Numbered from the stretch's first letter, positions 39,813 to 51,489 are shown. The stretch is 64,000 bases of DNA from Bremia lactucae (GCF_004359215.1 NC_090616.1:1854469-1918468), one strand, 5' to 3'. Numbers and translations are program-made. Notes: a model not told the origin generated them from the sequence alone.

Positions 39813-40289
39813 TGTTACGGGGCACCTTTCACTAGTAGTAATAAGTACTAGTTGACCTTACACTGATTACAGTGTAGGTTAAGTGCCTCAAAACTTCACG
39901 TACACAGGGGTACAGAGGAATGTTTCTAAGTAGCTAAGGGTCTTTAGCTACCAAAGGTAATTCAAAGGATTTATATAGAAAAAGCAAAAGTTTGTATTAA
40001 TAATTATAGTTTCTTACGTAACGATCTTCTATCTCTTACTGAACTTACTATATTAATATCTAACTAAGTATGGCGCCTCCTTGCGCACCGCACAATCGTA
40101 TCTTGAAACGATGGCGGGGTTAGTTTTAACTTAATCAACCAATCAATAGAGCTAATGTCGTATTGCATCAATAATACCAAATTTGGTATTGTTAGAACTA
40201 TTTAAGTCAAAATTGATAAAGATAATGATTTTGTACATCTTTGTTTAATCCTCTTATAGTAAACAATACTTATGCAACAGGATCTCGGT
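39813..40289 (-). repeat. LTR-C (5' LTR of C1), outer end lost
   Basis: Starts TGTTACGGGGCACCTTTCAC and follows the LTR at 36393 to TTATGCAACAGG near 40279. The last ~15 bases (…CCGTTACA) are replaced. From about 40327 the sequence is LTR-A, so this block is a C-A hybrid of 640 bp with LTR-like bases at both ends. Confidence 0.75.
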
Positions 40290-40597
40290 GCTAAGACAAC
40301 GGGAATGGCTGGTGGCTTCGTTAATGATTACTTTAAACCCTCTTACGCAAGTGTTTTTTAGGAGAGTCTGCCTCTGCCTGTACTAGTGTACGTGAAGTGA
40401 CGTGAGGCACCACTCGCACTGAAGCAGTGCAAGTCGGCAGTGCCCCGTTACACCTTGAAGCACTTTTTGGCCCGTCCAAGGACATCAGTTATTATAAACT
40501 AACATGGACATGTTAGATGATAAGGAAATACGTATCACGTTTCGCGTGATAGCCACTCCTTCTTAAGTGACATAGAAAGGAGTGCGGTCAAACGAAT

Positions 40598-41690
40598 GAG
40601 TTCGACAATAGGGAATGATGCCATCTTGGCAATGCTGTCCAATTTGGACAGAGATGCCCTCCATTCAGCCATCGCCAAGTTCATACAACATGTTCATACA
40701 ACATGAACTTGACGAGGCGAAGGAGAAAGTAGCCTTGCTTAATCAGCAAGACGCTTAACACGCAGAACTATTTTTGAGGTTACAACAGGTACATACCCCT
40801 GTACCTGGGATGACGCACACGCGTCGTCCCGAAACCTTAAAGATAGACATCTCTAAGTATAGTGGAGTCGAAGAAGATTCCTTCTTAAGATGGTTTGTCG
40901 AGTTTAACGATGCCATAGGGGCTCGTCAACATCGTCGACGAGCAAATTCAAGTCGCATTTCCTCAGTTAAATTTTTTTTTGGCAGGTCATGCCAAAACTT
41001 GGTCACTAGGCCTTAAGTTGCGCAACCCATATGTCTTTGGGTCGCTTCAGGCTTTTAAAGCCCGGCTCAAACAGATGTTTGAACCGCCTAGGGCTGAATT
41101 CAGAGCTCGCGAAACTCAAACAAGGCAGCGTGATGTTCACGCTTTTGCCCAACACATACGACTCTTAGCTAGTTGTATTACGAACAAATCAGTTCATGAA
41201 CACATATTGATTACGCTGTTCTTGTAAGATTTTACGAATAGTCCCGTGAAAACCCACCTGTTCCGCTTGGAACGGGATACACTTGAAGAAGCAATATCCG
41301 TTGCGGAGCATATGGACTTTAGCTTGAGACAGGCTCAAACTAATTCGTCATCGTATCGTCCTCCTAGACGACAAGAGCTTGGAGGTCCAGAGCCTATGGA
41401 CCTCGCTTTTCGAACAATAAGCGATTGCAGAAATGCAATCGCTGTCAAAGCTAAGTCAGTACGCTCATGAGTGTAGTGTCTCGCACCCAGTAACGAGAAG
41501 TACTTCACGTCTTTATGGACTGAATGCCAAAAAGGGCAACGGTCACGGGTCCGACGTTGTCGCGAATTCGCAACAAGCGAGGCGGACCACAAAAAAACGG
41601 TCGGGGTCAGTATGGGCGCGACGCCCTACTGATCCAGCAACCTCAAGAGAATTTGCAGATCTCTTTGCTCCAGATACATAGTCATTCAGT
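40598..41690 (+). pseudogene. Gag of A1
   Basis: Begins ATGAGTTCGAC at 40598 (ILAMLSNLDRDALHSAIAKF) as in E6. The middle part has KIDISKYSGVEEDSFLRWF and GHAKTWSLGLKL (40830-41010), then FKARLKQMFEPPRAEFRARE, a feature of Gypsy Gag capsid. The C-terminus has SSSYRPPRRQELGGPEPMDL (41345-41405), with the zinc knuckle CNRCQSLSQYAHEC-like, where Gly-His is altered and the frame is split near 41440. Duplicated CATGTTCATACAACATG at about 40688 breaks the first part. It would form the particle. Confidence 0.75.
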
Positions 41691-42835
41691 GTCTCTGCTC
41701 CTGGCGATGAGGCATCCTCATCACCTTGGATTTAAAAGAGACAAACGATTTGTCACTTAGAGCCCCAGTGGATTGTGAGGCGTCAAATAACATTATTCGT
41801 CGCCAGTCGCTCGAGGGTCGTAGGCTCTAATATGTTAAGCGCGACATCACTTTAACGAGGATGACGATGCGTCTGGCGACAGGCGAATCGCTAACAGTAA
41901 TGAAACGCGTACTGAAATTTCGCTACCGTTAAAATGTTTACAGTATGATGATGATTTCATCGTACTGGATTTGGGTGCCAAATTTGATGTCATCCTAGGT
42001 TTACCATGACTCATGAAATATGAGCCAAGGATCAGCTGGCAGCATCGATCCGTAAAGATGCCTACCACTTGTTCATCACATGGCCATCTGATGAACGTCT
42101 TGGAGCGCCCACAAGCGTGTGGATGTACTACGAGTGCGTGCGACGGCCTCACTGTGGTACGATTGTTAGTACGACGACAAGATCACAGTGTAATTACTAA
42201 TCACACTGTGGAGTCAGCTGCCGGCAGCTTTGCTAATGCACAGGCAGCGCCGAAGGTCCACCACTCGAATAAGTCGAGTGGATTGAGACATGAATGTACG
42301 CCTAGCAGGCAACATCTAAGTATATATCGTCTGTTCAAAAGGGACAACACGATGAACCTAGGCGAGTAGAGTCGACCGTTGAGGACCCGACTGTGATAGC
42401 GCAATCACAGTCAAAAGACGTTGAGGGAATAAGGCCCCACGTACTTGAAGAGAAAGCTCCTCAAATAGCTAATGCCGATGTGACTAGACTTCAGCATCCC
42501 GAGGGATTAGTTCCTCGGCAGCCTCTGGAAAGAGATCTCAGGAAGAAACCGAGACATCGAATGTCTTGATTAATGATGGATCAAGAGTAGGCGCTTAAAT
42601 GCTTGATCTGTATGCGCCTCCGAAGTTAACTTCGGAGATAATTCAATTACCAACCCTAGAACCCAAGCGGTTCTTGAGAGATTTGCATAGTAGTAGAATC
42701 AAGCAGATATGCGTACTCGTCACAGAGGACAAATACGTATCCGATATTCCGTCAGCGGGAATTTTTGCAGAACGAACGGGTTTTCAGCAGCTCATCGATG
42801 GACGAAAGTGTCCTCAATGTGAAGACTCAAATTGA
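41691..42835 (+). pseudogene. Aspartic protease and linker of A1
   Basis: VDCEASNNIIRRQSLEGRR at about 41769-41825 (active-site region with D-C-E-A), MTMRLATGESLTVMKRV, then the post-protease segment PATCSS-type and RPQACGC at about 42110, and the linker with LDLYAPPKLTSEIIQLPTLE at 42602. Stops and frame changes throughout. Confidence 0.7.
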
Positions 42836-42879
42836 AAGATATACTACTCAATCCTGGGAGTCACTTAAGACATATCCTT

Positions 42880-43730
42880 AATACAATGATTTGATAGAAT
42901 TCAGGGATGTATTTCCTGAAGCAGGTCCATGCGAATTGCCTAAGGATAAAGGCACCCGACATGAGATTGAACTCAAACTGGGCTCGAAGAACTGTGTCAT
43001 GAAGCAGTGGCCACTGCCTCGTGAAGAAGCTATGTTGGGGGGTTGATTCCCTTGCATGGCCCGCTTATGATCGATCGATAAAGAGTTTTTCGATCGATTG
43101 AATGCGGGCCATGCAAGGGAGTCAACCAACCCAGATAGCTATTCGACCCTCTGTGTGTGAAATTTAAAGGCCACAGGAAGTTGGCGGATAGTGCACGCAT
43201 TCAATAAACTGAATGCTGTGTATCTGATGGATGGATTATATCAGATCCTGATGCTAGACGAACACAGCAGAGAACACTCCCAGTGAGATGCTCTGGTAAT
43301 AGCTAGTAATGCCACAGGGGCTTACTAACGCGATCTGTTGAGGATTCGCACCGAGTTATTTCTACGATGTATTCGTCTATAGCCGGGCTACGGATTGAAA
43401 TACGGGGACATGAAAGATTATAAAGCTTACGTTCGTCAGGTTCTTACACTTATGCGAAAGCATAAGTTGTACGCAAATCTCAAGAAGTGTATATTCGCTG
43501 CAAGCGAAATGCAACTTCTTGGGTGCATCGTAGGTAAGCACGGCGTGCGCCCTGATCCCGAAAAGATCAATACAATTACCGAATGGCCAGTTCCAGTCGA
43601 TGTCAAGGGACTTAGAAAGCTCCTTGGATTAGCGGCGTACTTGCAAAAGTACTCTCGCAATTATGCAGAGATGACAGTTCATCTCTCTCTTCTCTTGAAA
43701 AAAGACGAGAAAATGGTTATGGAACGCTGA
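42880..43730 (+). pseudogene. Reverse transcriptase of A1, rearranged
   Basis: Start FRDVFPEA near 42900 and MKQWPLPREEA near 43000. It is then interrupted by a foldback (43028-43140). The palm is deleted between about 43220 and 43330, leaving SYFYDVFVYS-like DNA (catalytic YFDD changed to YFYD). The thumb 43395-43730 is open and well preserved (KHKLYANLKKCIFAASEMQL, GLRKLLGLAAYLQKYSRNYA). Confidence 0.7.
43028..43140. repeat. Foldback inverted repeat, two 50-bp arms
   Basis: Left arm 43028-43077 and right arm 43091-43140 are reverse complements with about eight mismatches, around a 13-base spacer. The right arm is normal RT sequence (compare 4487-4530); the left arm is an inverted copy of it inserted just upstream. 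Confidence 0.9.
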
Positions 43731-43799
43731 TTGTCAGCGTCCGTTTCAACGTATCAAGCAAAGCTTGATGCAATCGCCCATCGGGGCGATCAGATCAAG

Positions 43800-45139
43800 C
43801 AGACCATTCCATGTGGTCTGTGACGCCAGCAATTTCGCAATCGGCTGTGCGTTAATGCAATACGATACAGACGGCGCGGAGCGCGTAGTCTGTTACCAAT
43901 CGCGTTAGTTGCAACCAGCTGAACGCAGTTGACCAGTGCATGACAAGGAACACCTTGCCATGAAATATGCACTGGCTAAATTTAGAGTCTATCTCTTGGG
44001 AGATAGATCGTTCATCGTATGTACGGACCTTGCGGCATTACGGATGGTCGTAAACAGCCACATCTTTTGCAAAAATAAGGAGGTGGCTATCCTTCTTCGA
44101 GGAGTAAAATTCCGCCGTGGAGCATAAGCCACGACAACTTAAAGTCGACACCTAAGCGTTATAACGCCGACCCGATTTCAAGCCGGCTGTCCACTCCAAC
44201 AGTGAAAATAATCTTACTATTGCAACACTCATTTCAAGGTTCCGTCGTCAACTTTGTTTGATGACATAAAGAGAGCCTACACAGAAGATAAAGACCTTCT
44301 GTTTTAATGGATCAGCTGCTGAATCCATCTAATACATATTTTAAAGATTTACCGGCTTTATATCGATCGTCATCCGATCGATACACAACACGCAAAGGCT
44401 TATTGTACTGCACAGCCGTACTTCACGTGTCGTCGGCTCAACTCACAATGATTTGCGCTTGCGCATCCTGTATGAATGCCACGATGCACCAACAAGAAGG
44501 CATCGTGGATGTGAGAAAAATTATCTAACAGTAAGTCGCGACTTCTGCTGGCTCCGCTAGTATCAGCTCATGCGCAAGCATATTCGTGCTTGCAAGGTGT
44601 GTCAACAGGTGAAGCCTAGCCATCCCGTGCACCTCTCCAACCTCTATCACTTTCGGCAGAATGTTGGCAGTCCGTATCTATGCACTTCGGCTTCGGAATT
44701 CCCGAAGACTATCACAAAAAGAGTGCAATCCTTGTTTTTGTAGACAGATTCAGCAAGATGGTACATCTTGCTGCAGTACCATAGTCAATTACGGCTCCTG
44801 TGTCCGGGTCTTTATCGACACGGTAATCAGACTCCACGGCTTACTCCGTGAGCTGGTCTCCGATAGAAACCCACGGTTCACGATGAAGTTTTGGAAATTT
44901 GTGTTCAGATATCTCGGAACACGGCTGACATGTCAGCAACTGATTATCCAGAGACAGATGGTCAGTCGGAATGCGGACTCGCGTCCTCGAAGAGATACTT
45001 GAGGTTACGTTCAACTGTATCCGAATTGGAGCGTGTTATTATCGATGGTCGAACTCGCCATCAACAATTTGGTGCATGCATCTACAACGCATGCAGCGTT
45101 CTTCGTGAATGGCTTAAGCCATCCACGCATACCACTTAA
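43800..45139 (+). pseudogene. RNase H and integrase of A1
   Basis: HDKEHLAMKYALAKFRVYLL at 43938 and FIVCTDLAALRMVV (RNase H). Zinc-binding part HDATMHQQEG-like near 44480, decayed. Core: FVDRFSKMVHLAAV at about 44733, LVSDRNPRF near 44850 and PETDGQSE near 44950, so the three catalytic positions can be recognised, although in different frames. Confidence 0.7.
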
Positions 45140-46300
45140 TTGGAGGTATCCTCTAGTTTAGGGGAGGCTCGCACGAGCGAAACCATTTCTGGCTCATGTT
45201 CATCACCCGTCGAAATTACCAACGACGCGAATGATGTCGATGTCGAAGCAATCAACATCAAAGAAGAGAAAGATCTCATGGCAGTGCGCACGAAGCGCAC
45301 TGAAAATACAAAAAGAAATGAGTCAGCAGAGGAAATTCAGCTGGTTCGAGAGCCATTAGTCCGTTTCGGATAGGAATCCATTGCTAACGCAGTGGACCGG
45401 CAGAAATGGAACGCAGCCTACCATGAAATTGCAAATGTATTTTCATTTAAAACTAATGATCTAGTACTACTGTGTACAATAAACTTACCTACGCATGTAG
45501 TCATTATGTGGTGTTTGTAAACGACTGTTCAAGTTCATTAAGCCATTCCGTGTACTGCATCGCAAAGGCAGTGCCTCGAAGGATGCGAACGCATCCTAAA
45601 TTTACATTGGTCGGCTCCGCCCGTACCATCAGTACGCGAGTTTTTCCGCGGACGGGTCCGACACCCCTTTCAAGAATCCCCAAAAGATTCTTGTAAACAC
45701 AAATCAGACTCTCATGTAAAGTTTTGAGACCCTCATGCCGAATCCAAATTTCCTTGAATTCGCAATAAGCTGACGACAGCTCGTCACGAAGAGCGTGATA
45801 CTTCCGTTATTACTCCAACATTGAATACGCACTTTTCGAACGGTCCTTCTACCGTTCAATACGGTGAGTTTGCAGCGTCTGTTTCAAGGAGTTACGTTTA
45901 CCGCGATCGTGGTCAAGACCATCCTCCAATACATGGAGGTAGTGGTAGAGTTTGTCAATCTTCGACTCTAAATCCGACACATTGGTCGGATCTATTTTTT
46001 TCTCCTCCACCACAACCATTGGTGGATTCCAACGGTGGTCAACGTTTCCTTGTGGAACGCATTGTAAATTACCGTGATGTGAAGGGGCAGCGAGCGAGTT
46101 ACCTGGCTTGCTGGCGCGGTTATTTACCTTCGCGTGACAGCTGGAAGCCTCGTTCCCAGCTGGTTGTTGACGTTGAGGGCCTCGTCCGTCAGTATGACGA
46201 TACCCATCCGATGAATCAGAAGGTCCATCGGAGAGCACTCGCTCCTGGCGCATGGAAAAATTCGATTGCAAAACGCAAATCGCATCGCGCACATCAATAG
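45140..46300 (+). pseudogene. Integrase C-terminus and chromodomain of A1
   Basis: DLMAVRTKRTENTKRNESAE at 45274, broken GPY/F module, VGRLRPYHQY-like at 45610, linker, then an open frame 45821-46300 with the chromodomain [46 protein letters not shown]. Confidence 0.75.
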
Positions 46301-47316
46301 AGATTCTGGCTCTTTTCCAGGGTGAAGAAATAAAATAAACATACTCTTTCACTCGTTTCGTACGGTCGACACAACACGCACAGGGATCAACCCACGTGAG
46401 GCGTGGTTGTCCTGCCTCACGAGACAACCGATGCTGTTTTATCTTTGCACCGGATGGAGTTCGTTTTTTCAAACGTAACGCAAATCGCGTTAATGCTTTA
46501 AAGCCAGGCTTCGCTTTTAATGTCTTTGACAGTGTGAGTAAACGCGTTCCAGGCTTGCATTAACGAGATTTTATCTCGTTAGTGCCACTGTACCATTGAT
46601 GCTCAAGAAAAGCATCCAGATAAATATCTTCTTCAGCGCGGAAGTTAATTGCGCTGGGGTCAAGGCCAGTCCTCACAATAACCCCCCCTTATTTATTGCG
46701 ACAAAGCTACATAGTCTCTCCAGACAAGCTACAGACTAGCCGTTCGGGCAAAAGCCACGGCTTCTTTCTGGGGCAAGACGAGACATTTATTGTCTGCTAT
46801 CCTCAGAGTGATACCCACTGAAGCAGAGGTACAACAAGAACTTTAATACGATGGCTTACGCCATCGTCAGCACAAAGGAAAGGAACTTGTGGGGGTGACG
46901 GCACGGGAGACGATGCTGGCGATGGGAAGTCATCCTCATCGTCTGAACCAAACATGCTACAGCGAATGCTATTAGCACGTCTACCTGATTGAGCCCGCTC
47001 ATTCGAAGGCTCATAGTCAGCCGCCTAACGACGTTCAGGCAACTGTTCCCTCTCCTCGAGTCGGCCACCGTTGGACTCGCATTCATAGTCGGCCACTAAA
47101 GAGGGGTCGCATTCACGTGGTGACTCACCACGCGCACTCGCAACATTTAGAGTTGCGGGAGATGATGTCACTACGGCAGACGGAACGTCTGCCGCAAGAG
47201 ACAATAATGCGTCGCCCGCGGCTGCATGTACCACAGCCGAAGCCGCTGCACTATGCGCACACCACATGGACTCGTCAACCAAGCGGTAGAAATGAAATGA
47301 TCGTTCTGACCATTCA
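45849..47316 (-). pseudogene. Antisense gene of A1, broken
   Basis: The most complete A-type view of the antisense gene. Near the 3' LTR the minus strand is open from about 47316 to 47025 (DESMWCAHSAAASAVVHAAAG, CDPSLVADYECESNGG), then AADYEPSNERAQSGRRANS and an acidic block FGSDDEDDFPSPASS (about 46975-46900). After several stops there is a 207-codon frame 46472-45849 with [50 protein letters not shown] and the start of the coiled coil. The likely start is one base out of frame at about 47317. No known family. Confidence 0.55.
46668..46713. repeat. Small inversion in the A1 3' region
   Basis: About 46 bp (CAGTCCTCACAATAAC … CAAAGCTACATAG) run in reverse compared with E1 (8187-8235) and E2 (about 11010-11055), while both flanks (GCGCTGGG-CAAGGC and TCTCTCCAGACAAG) keep their orientation. 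Confidence 0.8.
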
Positions 47317-47382
47317 ACATCATTTTTAATTAAGTGGCTTAATAGTTATCACTTTATTCAATGACAGTCAGAGTGATTGTCG

Positions 47383-47398
47383 TTAAAGGGAGGGGTGA
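47383..47398 (+). promoter_or_regulatory. Polypurine tract of A1
   Basis: TTAAAGGGAGGGGTGA directly before the 3' LTR. Equivalent tracts: GTTAAGGGGGGGGTGA (C1), TTTAAGGGAGGG (C2), GGTTAGGGGGTGA (48650-48662), ATAGGGGGGGG (B2). It primes plus-strand DNA synthesis in LTR elements. Confidence 0.75.
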
Positions 47399-47843
47399 TG
47401 TAACGGGGTGTATCGTTACATGAAATTAACACTTAAAAGTTGTTATTTTGTATATATTATCTAGCAGGTAGAGAATTTTTGGAGAATATTACTTTACATA
47501 GTAATATTCAGAAAGCTTCTATTGGTAGATATAGGCCATTATTTCTACTTGCTCCGCGGTCCAGTAAGTACTGGCGCGCGCAAAGAGAGAGACAGATACG
47601 ACTTTATTACATTACAAGTTTTGTATTATTATATAATTAACTTAGTAGAAAATAGATAAAATATAAGTATTTAATTATATTTAGCACAGTTTAATCTAAA
47701 CCCTCTTAAGCAAGTGTTTTAAAGAGAGTCTTCCTCCTCACGTACTAGTATACGTGAAGTGACGTGAGGCATCACTCGCACTGAAGAAGTGCGAAGTGGA
47801 CTTGTACTGAAGCCGAAAAAAAAGTCAGCAGTGCCCCGTTACA
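47399..47843 (+). repeat. LTR-A, complete (3' LTR of A1)
   Basis: 445 bp, TGTAACGGGG…CCCCGTTACA, inverted ends of ten bases. It contains a short poly-A run near 47816 and an imperfect palindrome ACTTGTACTGAAGC. The flanking target duplication cannot be checked because the 5' end of A1 is lost. Confidence 0.85.
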
Positions 47844-48662
47844 AATGTAGCCCAAGCTTGAAACATGAGTTTAGATTCTTGGCACGCCTGTTCGTGTACC
47901 ATAAATGCCAAAAACAGCCATCGATGAAGAATTCGCGTTCGTCCTCACCAGGACTGTGAAGCCTGGCTACGTAGATCAACAGAATTTTGTATCGTTCGTT
48001 GGCCATTCTCACCAACAAAATAATTTGCCCTTAGCGGGCACTCAAGGTTTCTTCTGGGGAGAGACACGCTTATCGCGGCCCCTCTCCTTTCGATTAAAGG
48101 TTAGCATTCGAATCAACATTCCTTTCGAAGTAAATTTTTGTATCACTTCGTTCCTGGTGATGCATGTAGCATCACCAGCATCGTCACATTATCGGAGTCA
48201 TCACAAGATGGCTTGTCAATAAGTGGTTCAGACCGATCGAACACCTCCGAAAACAACTCAGTAGTTGTAACGTTAGGATCACTGTTTGGAGGTAGCACCC
48301 CTAGGTGATCCGGAGGCCTTTACCGATGTTTTTGAGTCGAATGAATGGTTTAAACTCATAAAAACTACACCTCCAATCAGAGTTGCAGGCGAGTTGCCTC
48401 CCGCAGCAGACACCTGAGCAAAGTTCGGATGACTCGAACATCTTCGCAAATAACTCCTAAGCTGTTGTTCACGGGTTTGACGGTTTCATCTCTCTACGTT
48501 TGTCACCTTAGAGGCGCACCGCATGGACTTATTAATTTTGTGATGAAATGGTTCGAGATGTGATTGCAAAGCAGCAATTGCTTCCTTTCGCAGAGAAATA
48601 CAATAGCACGCTCGTTGAGATTAAATCAGTCACTATAGTGACTGATGGTTAGGGGGTGATGT
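47844..48662 (+). mobile_element. 3' end of another Gypsy element (fragment)
   Basis: Ends in a polypurine tract (GGTTAGGGGGTGA) before an LTR at 48663, so it is the 3' part of a plus-strand element truncated by A1. No chromodomain remains. On the minus strand, pieces with acidic/Ser content (SEVFDRSEPLIDKPSCDDSD, about 48270-48200) may be remnants of an antisense gene like those in the other families. A plus-strand frame at 47905-48222 is not convincing. Confidence 0.45.
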
Positions 48663-49278
48663 TACGGGGTGACGAATAGAGGAATAATAAAGGAGAATAA
48701 ACTATTCTCTTTTTCTTAATACTGCCAATATTACCATACACGGTAATGCCACAGTCGCAATATGACTGTTTTATTCATTGTTTATAAGCGTATTTTAAAT
48801 CAATCCAGCTAATTGCTGCTAGAAGCGAATGGGCGCTGGGTGCTGGGCAATGAGTCGTAATCCATACTAAGACTAACATATTAAGTCGGGTGAAAGTCGA
48901 CAATATCAAAACATGTTTACTTTTTTTTCTATTATAAAACTATCTCAGTATTGGCCCACATTTGCTAAGAGCTCTTAGTAACTTCAAGAAAAACTTTCTC
49001 TGCACGTCATGTAGGTGAAATTATTCAGAGGCACCCCTATATTTACTGTAGGCAGTTACGTTAGCAAGTACTAAGGCGGTAATCAGCGAGAACTTTCCGT
49101 TTTATATAACGCATTTAACGTAAAATTTAGACATCCATTAATGGATTTACTTTCACATTGCCAATGTGACTTCTTTGATGTTGGGGGCTCCAACAAAAGC
49201 CATTGACAAGGCTCCATTTGAGACTAAAAACTTTTAAGACAGGTCGTCATGGCTTTGTTATCTCAAGTTGATTATACT
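48663..49278 (+). repeat. LTR-like sequence of a further family, cut by LTR-C
   Basis: Starts TGTTACGGGGTGACG right after a polypurine tract. AT-rich, non-coding. The right boundary is unknown; LTR-C begins at 49279. Confidence 0.45.
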
Positions 49279-49745
49279 TGTAATGGGCACGTTTTGCTGA
49301 TACTGACAACTGTTTATTGATTACAGTAAATGTGGGGTGCTTCGATCACTTCACGTACACGACGTGCAGAGAAAGGCTCTACGTAGCTAAGACGTAAGGG
49401 TTGATTCTAAGGCTTTAGAATAGAAAAAAAAATTGTATAGTATATTAAGCTCTTACATAACTATCTTTTACCTACTGACTTTAATTAGCTATGCAACGCG
49501 CCTTCTTACGCAACGCCTCATCGTGTCTTGCAACAATTGGCGGGTTTATTTAAACTTACATCAACCAACCAATAGAACTAATGTCTGATTGCGTCAATAT
49601 TACTAAATTTGGTAATATTGGAATTATTCAGTCAAATTAAATTAAAGGTGATAATTTGTTCTTCTTTGCTTATTCCTTTTGTAAGAAATAACACTTATTT
49701 TCCTCTTCTAGAAAATTATATTTATGCAACGGGACACCCGTTACA
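49279..49745 (-). repeat. LTR-C, complete but diverged (3' LTR of C2)
   Basis: 467 bp from TGTAATGGGCACG to ACACCCGTTACA. It shares GTGCTTCGATCACTTCACGTACAC and CTACGTAGCTAAG blocks with other C LTRs. On the minus strand it is preceded by TTTAAGGGAGGG (polypurine tract). Confidence 0.75.
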
Positions 49746-49944
49746 CCCTCCCTTAAACAACAGTCACTATAGCGACTGGTGAAGAGTGACAGAGAGTACT
49801 ACTATGTATCTCTCTGTAATTAGCACTTGTTGGTCATAATTTGATTTCAAGTTTTATTTGCGCGTGGTTTCGAAATCCATGCGCGTAGCCTTTAAAGCCG
49901 CAACTTAGTGTAGATGCTAGTGATGTAAGTATAAGTAAACGCCA

Positions 49945-51489
49945 ATGCCCTCCCGTAGTGGTGACGGGGGCGAGTCGGCGTCATTGCTCGACTCCTTGAT
50001 AATTGTTTACACCACCAGTTTACCCGGGGCCACGTCCGTTAAGCCTACGGGCTCTACTGTGACAACCAAAGAGGCGATGACGAAGTCGTTCAACTTCTCG
50101 TCAGACCCTTTTGGGGCGGATTTATCTTGTGATGACTCCATTGACAATGGTAACTCTGATGATGTCAGCATGCATCACCTGGAATGAAGTGATTGTAAAG
50201 GTCACTTTGGGAAGCATACTACTGCTGGTGCTAGAATGCTTCCTTAGGAACGATGTGATTTTAAAGATCACCTTAAAAGTAATAACTTTAACAGGAATCA
50301 ACGGGAGAGGAACCGCAATACTTTGTGATTCGCTTTCGAAAGAAGCCCTGGTTGCCCTCTAAGAGCAGCTTAAAAGCGTTGGTCTGGTATGACCAACGAG
50401 CTGTATACACACCCCTTGTTCGGCTTCACAGACCTGGTGAGGTCGAAATATTATTCTACATCGATGCCTTTTTCGGCATCGTTTGTACACCTGCAAGCGA
50501 GCAAAGGATGTAACTCCTTCTTCCAAGCTTGGAAAACATTTAGATTTTTCTAAGCATAGGCCGTTCCGTCGGGTTTGACAAACTGGTTACTTTTTGTGTT
50601 CGGTTTAAGAGCCGGACTGTTGTCGGCGCACGCTACAAGCTTCATCGTTTCTTCAGAGAGGCAGGCTTGCCTTGCCTTTCGTGGATACTCATGTCTCTGC
50701 TGCTTTAAGGGCGCAGTACATGCTCATAAGGGGGTATACTCCCTTAAGGATGCCCATTGGAGGACTCTTATTTCTTGTGAGATGCGCGAAGGGATTAAGA
50801 ACCTCCAATCCCATTTTACGAGCGCGGGAAGAGCTCGTTTTTCGATTGACCTTTTGATCCAATGGACGAGTCTCGTCATACTGCTTCAAGAAGCTCGGAA
50901 CATCTTTCATTACTTGGAAGCGAGGTTCTCAACTATAATGAAAGGGTGGATACCGTCTCACCCGAACGAGATTACTCGTTCGGACTCCCTTCACCATTTG
51001 ATGGTTCAAGAAGTGTTAGACTAGAAAGCGCTTTGCACCGCTTGAATTCATCAATGGATGAGGAGTGGGGGGTGGTGGAAGTCGGGTTCGCCTCATACGT
51101 GGAGCGCGAACTATCGCGATTTGGATCATATCCACCGGTATTTACGGGAGTACGTTGATTATGAACGTTCACGCCGTCGTGAATCAGCGTCGATGGTCGA
51201 CAATGTTTGCCGCGAACAGTTGCAAAACCGTGCACAAGTTGCTGTTTATTTAACTAACGAACGGAGACATCAAACCCTTCAAAACGAGCTGGTGACAGCT
51301 TGTCAAAAGATTTCATCCTTGGAGGGTGTAGTGAAACGTCTGTTCGTGAGAACTGACTCTGCTCCGAGAATATCTTGCTTTATCTCGTGGTCATCAGGCT
51401 TTGGCGGATGCCTTAGACTGTGCCGATTTGATTCGGAATTGAAGTCTCTTACTGATGGTACTGGCGGAGACGCTCAACGTAAAGCGTAG
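49945..51489 (+). pseudogene. Antisense gene of C2 (diverged relative of the A-type antisense protein)
   Basis: Plus strand, opposite the Pol end. A remnant of the N-terminus (SKSMRVAFKAAT) lies at about 49870. 49945-50187 is open and Ser/Asp/Thr-rich (SSDPFGADLSCDDSIDNGNS). Then follow VVGARYKLHRFFREAGLPCLSW (about 50615-50680), VYSLKDAHWRTLISCEMREG and NLQSHFTSAGRARFSIDLLI (50725-50862). The open coiled-coil end is at 51058-51489: DLDHIHRYLREYVDYERSRR, NERRHQTLQNELVTACQKIS, LTDGTGGDAQRKA. The parts appear in the same order as in the A antisense frame at 9946-10899. A handful of stops and shifts. Confidence 0.6.

Larger units (their letters stand above)
36393..40289 (-). mobile_element. Ty3/Gypsy element C1 (minus strand), deleted and internally inverted
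   Basis: Direct-repeat LTR-C at both ends (36393-36841 and 39813-40289). Polypurine tract beside the left LTR and primer-binding site beside the right LTR fix the orientation as minus. Gag, protease, RT and RNase H are missing. The integrase zinc and core segment (38813-39570) is inverted relative to the rest; the integrase C-terminus and chromodomain (37428-38709) are in the expected orientation. Confidence 0.8.
40327..47843 (+). mobile_element. Ty3/Gypsy element A1 (plus strand), full order with truncated 5' LTR
   Basis: Remnant of the 5' LTR-A (40327-40452), leader, gag, protease, linker, RT, RNase H, integrase, C-terminus, chromodomain, 3' region, polypurine tract, complete 3' LTR-A (47399-47843). 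It is the only A copy that shows all parts from leader to 3' LTR. All coding parts are frameshifted. It also carries a 50-bp foldback in RT and a small inversion in the 3' region. Confidence 0.85.
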
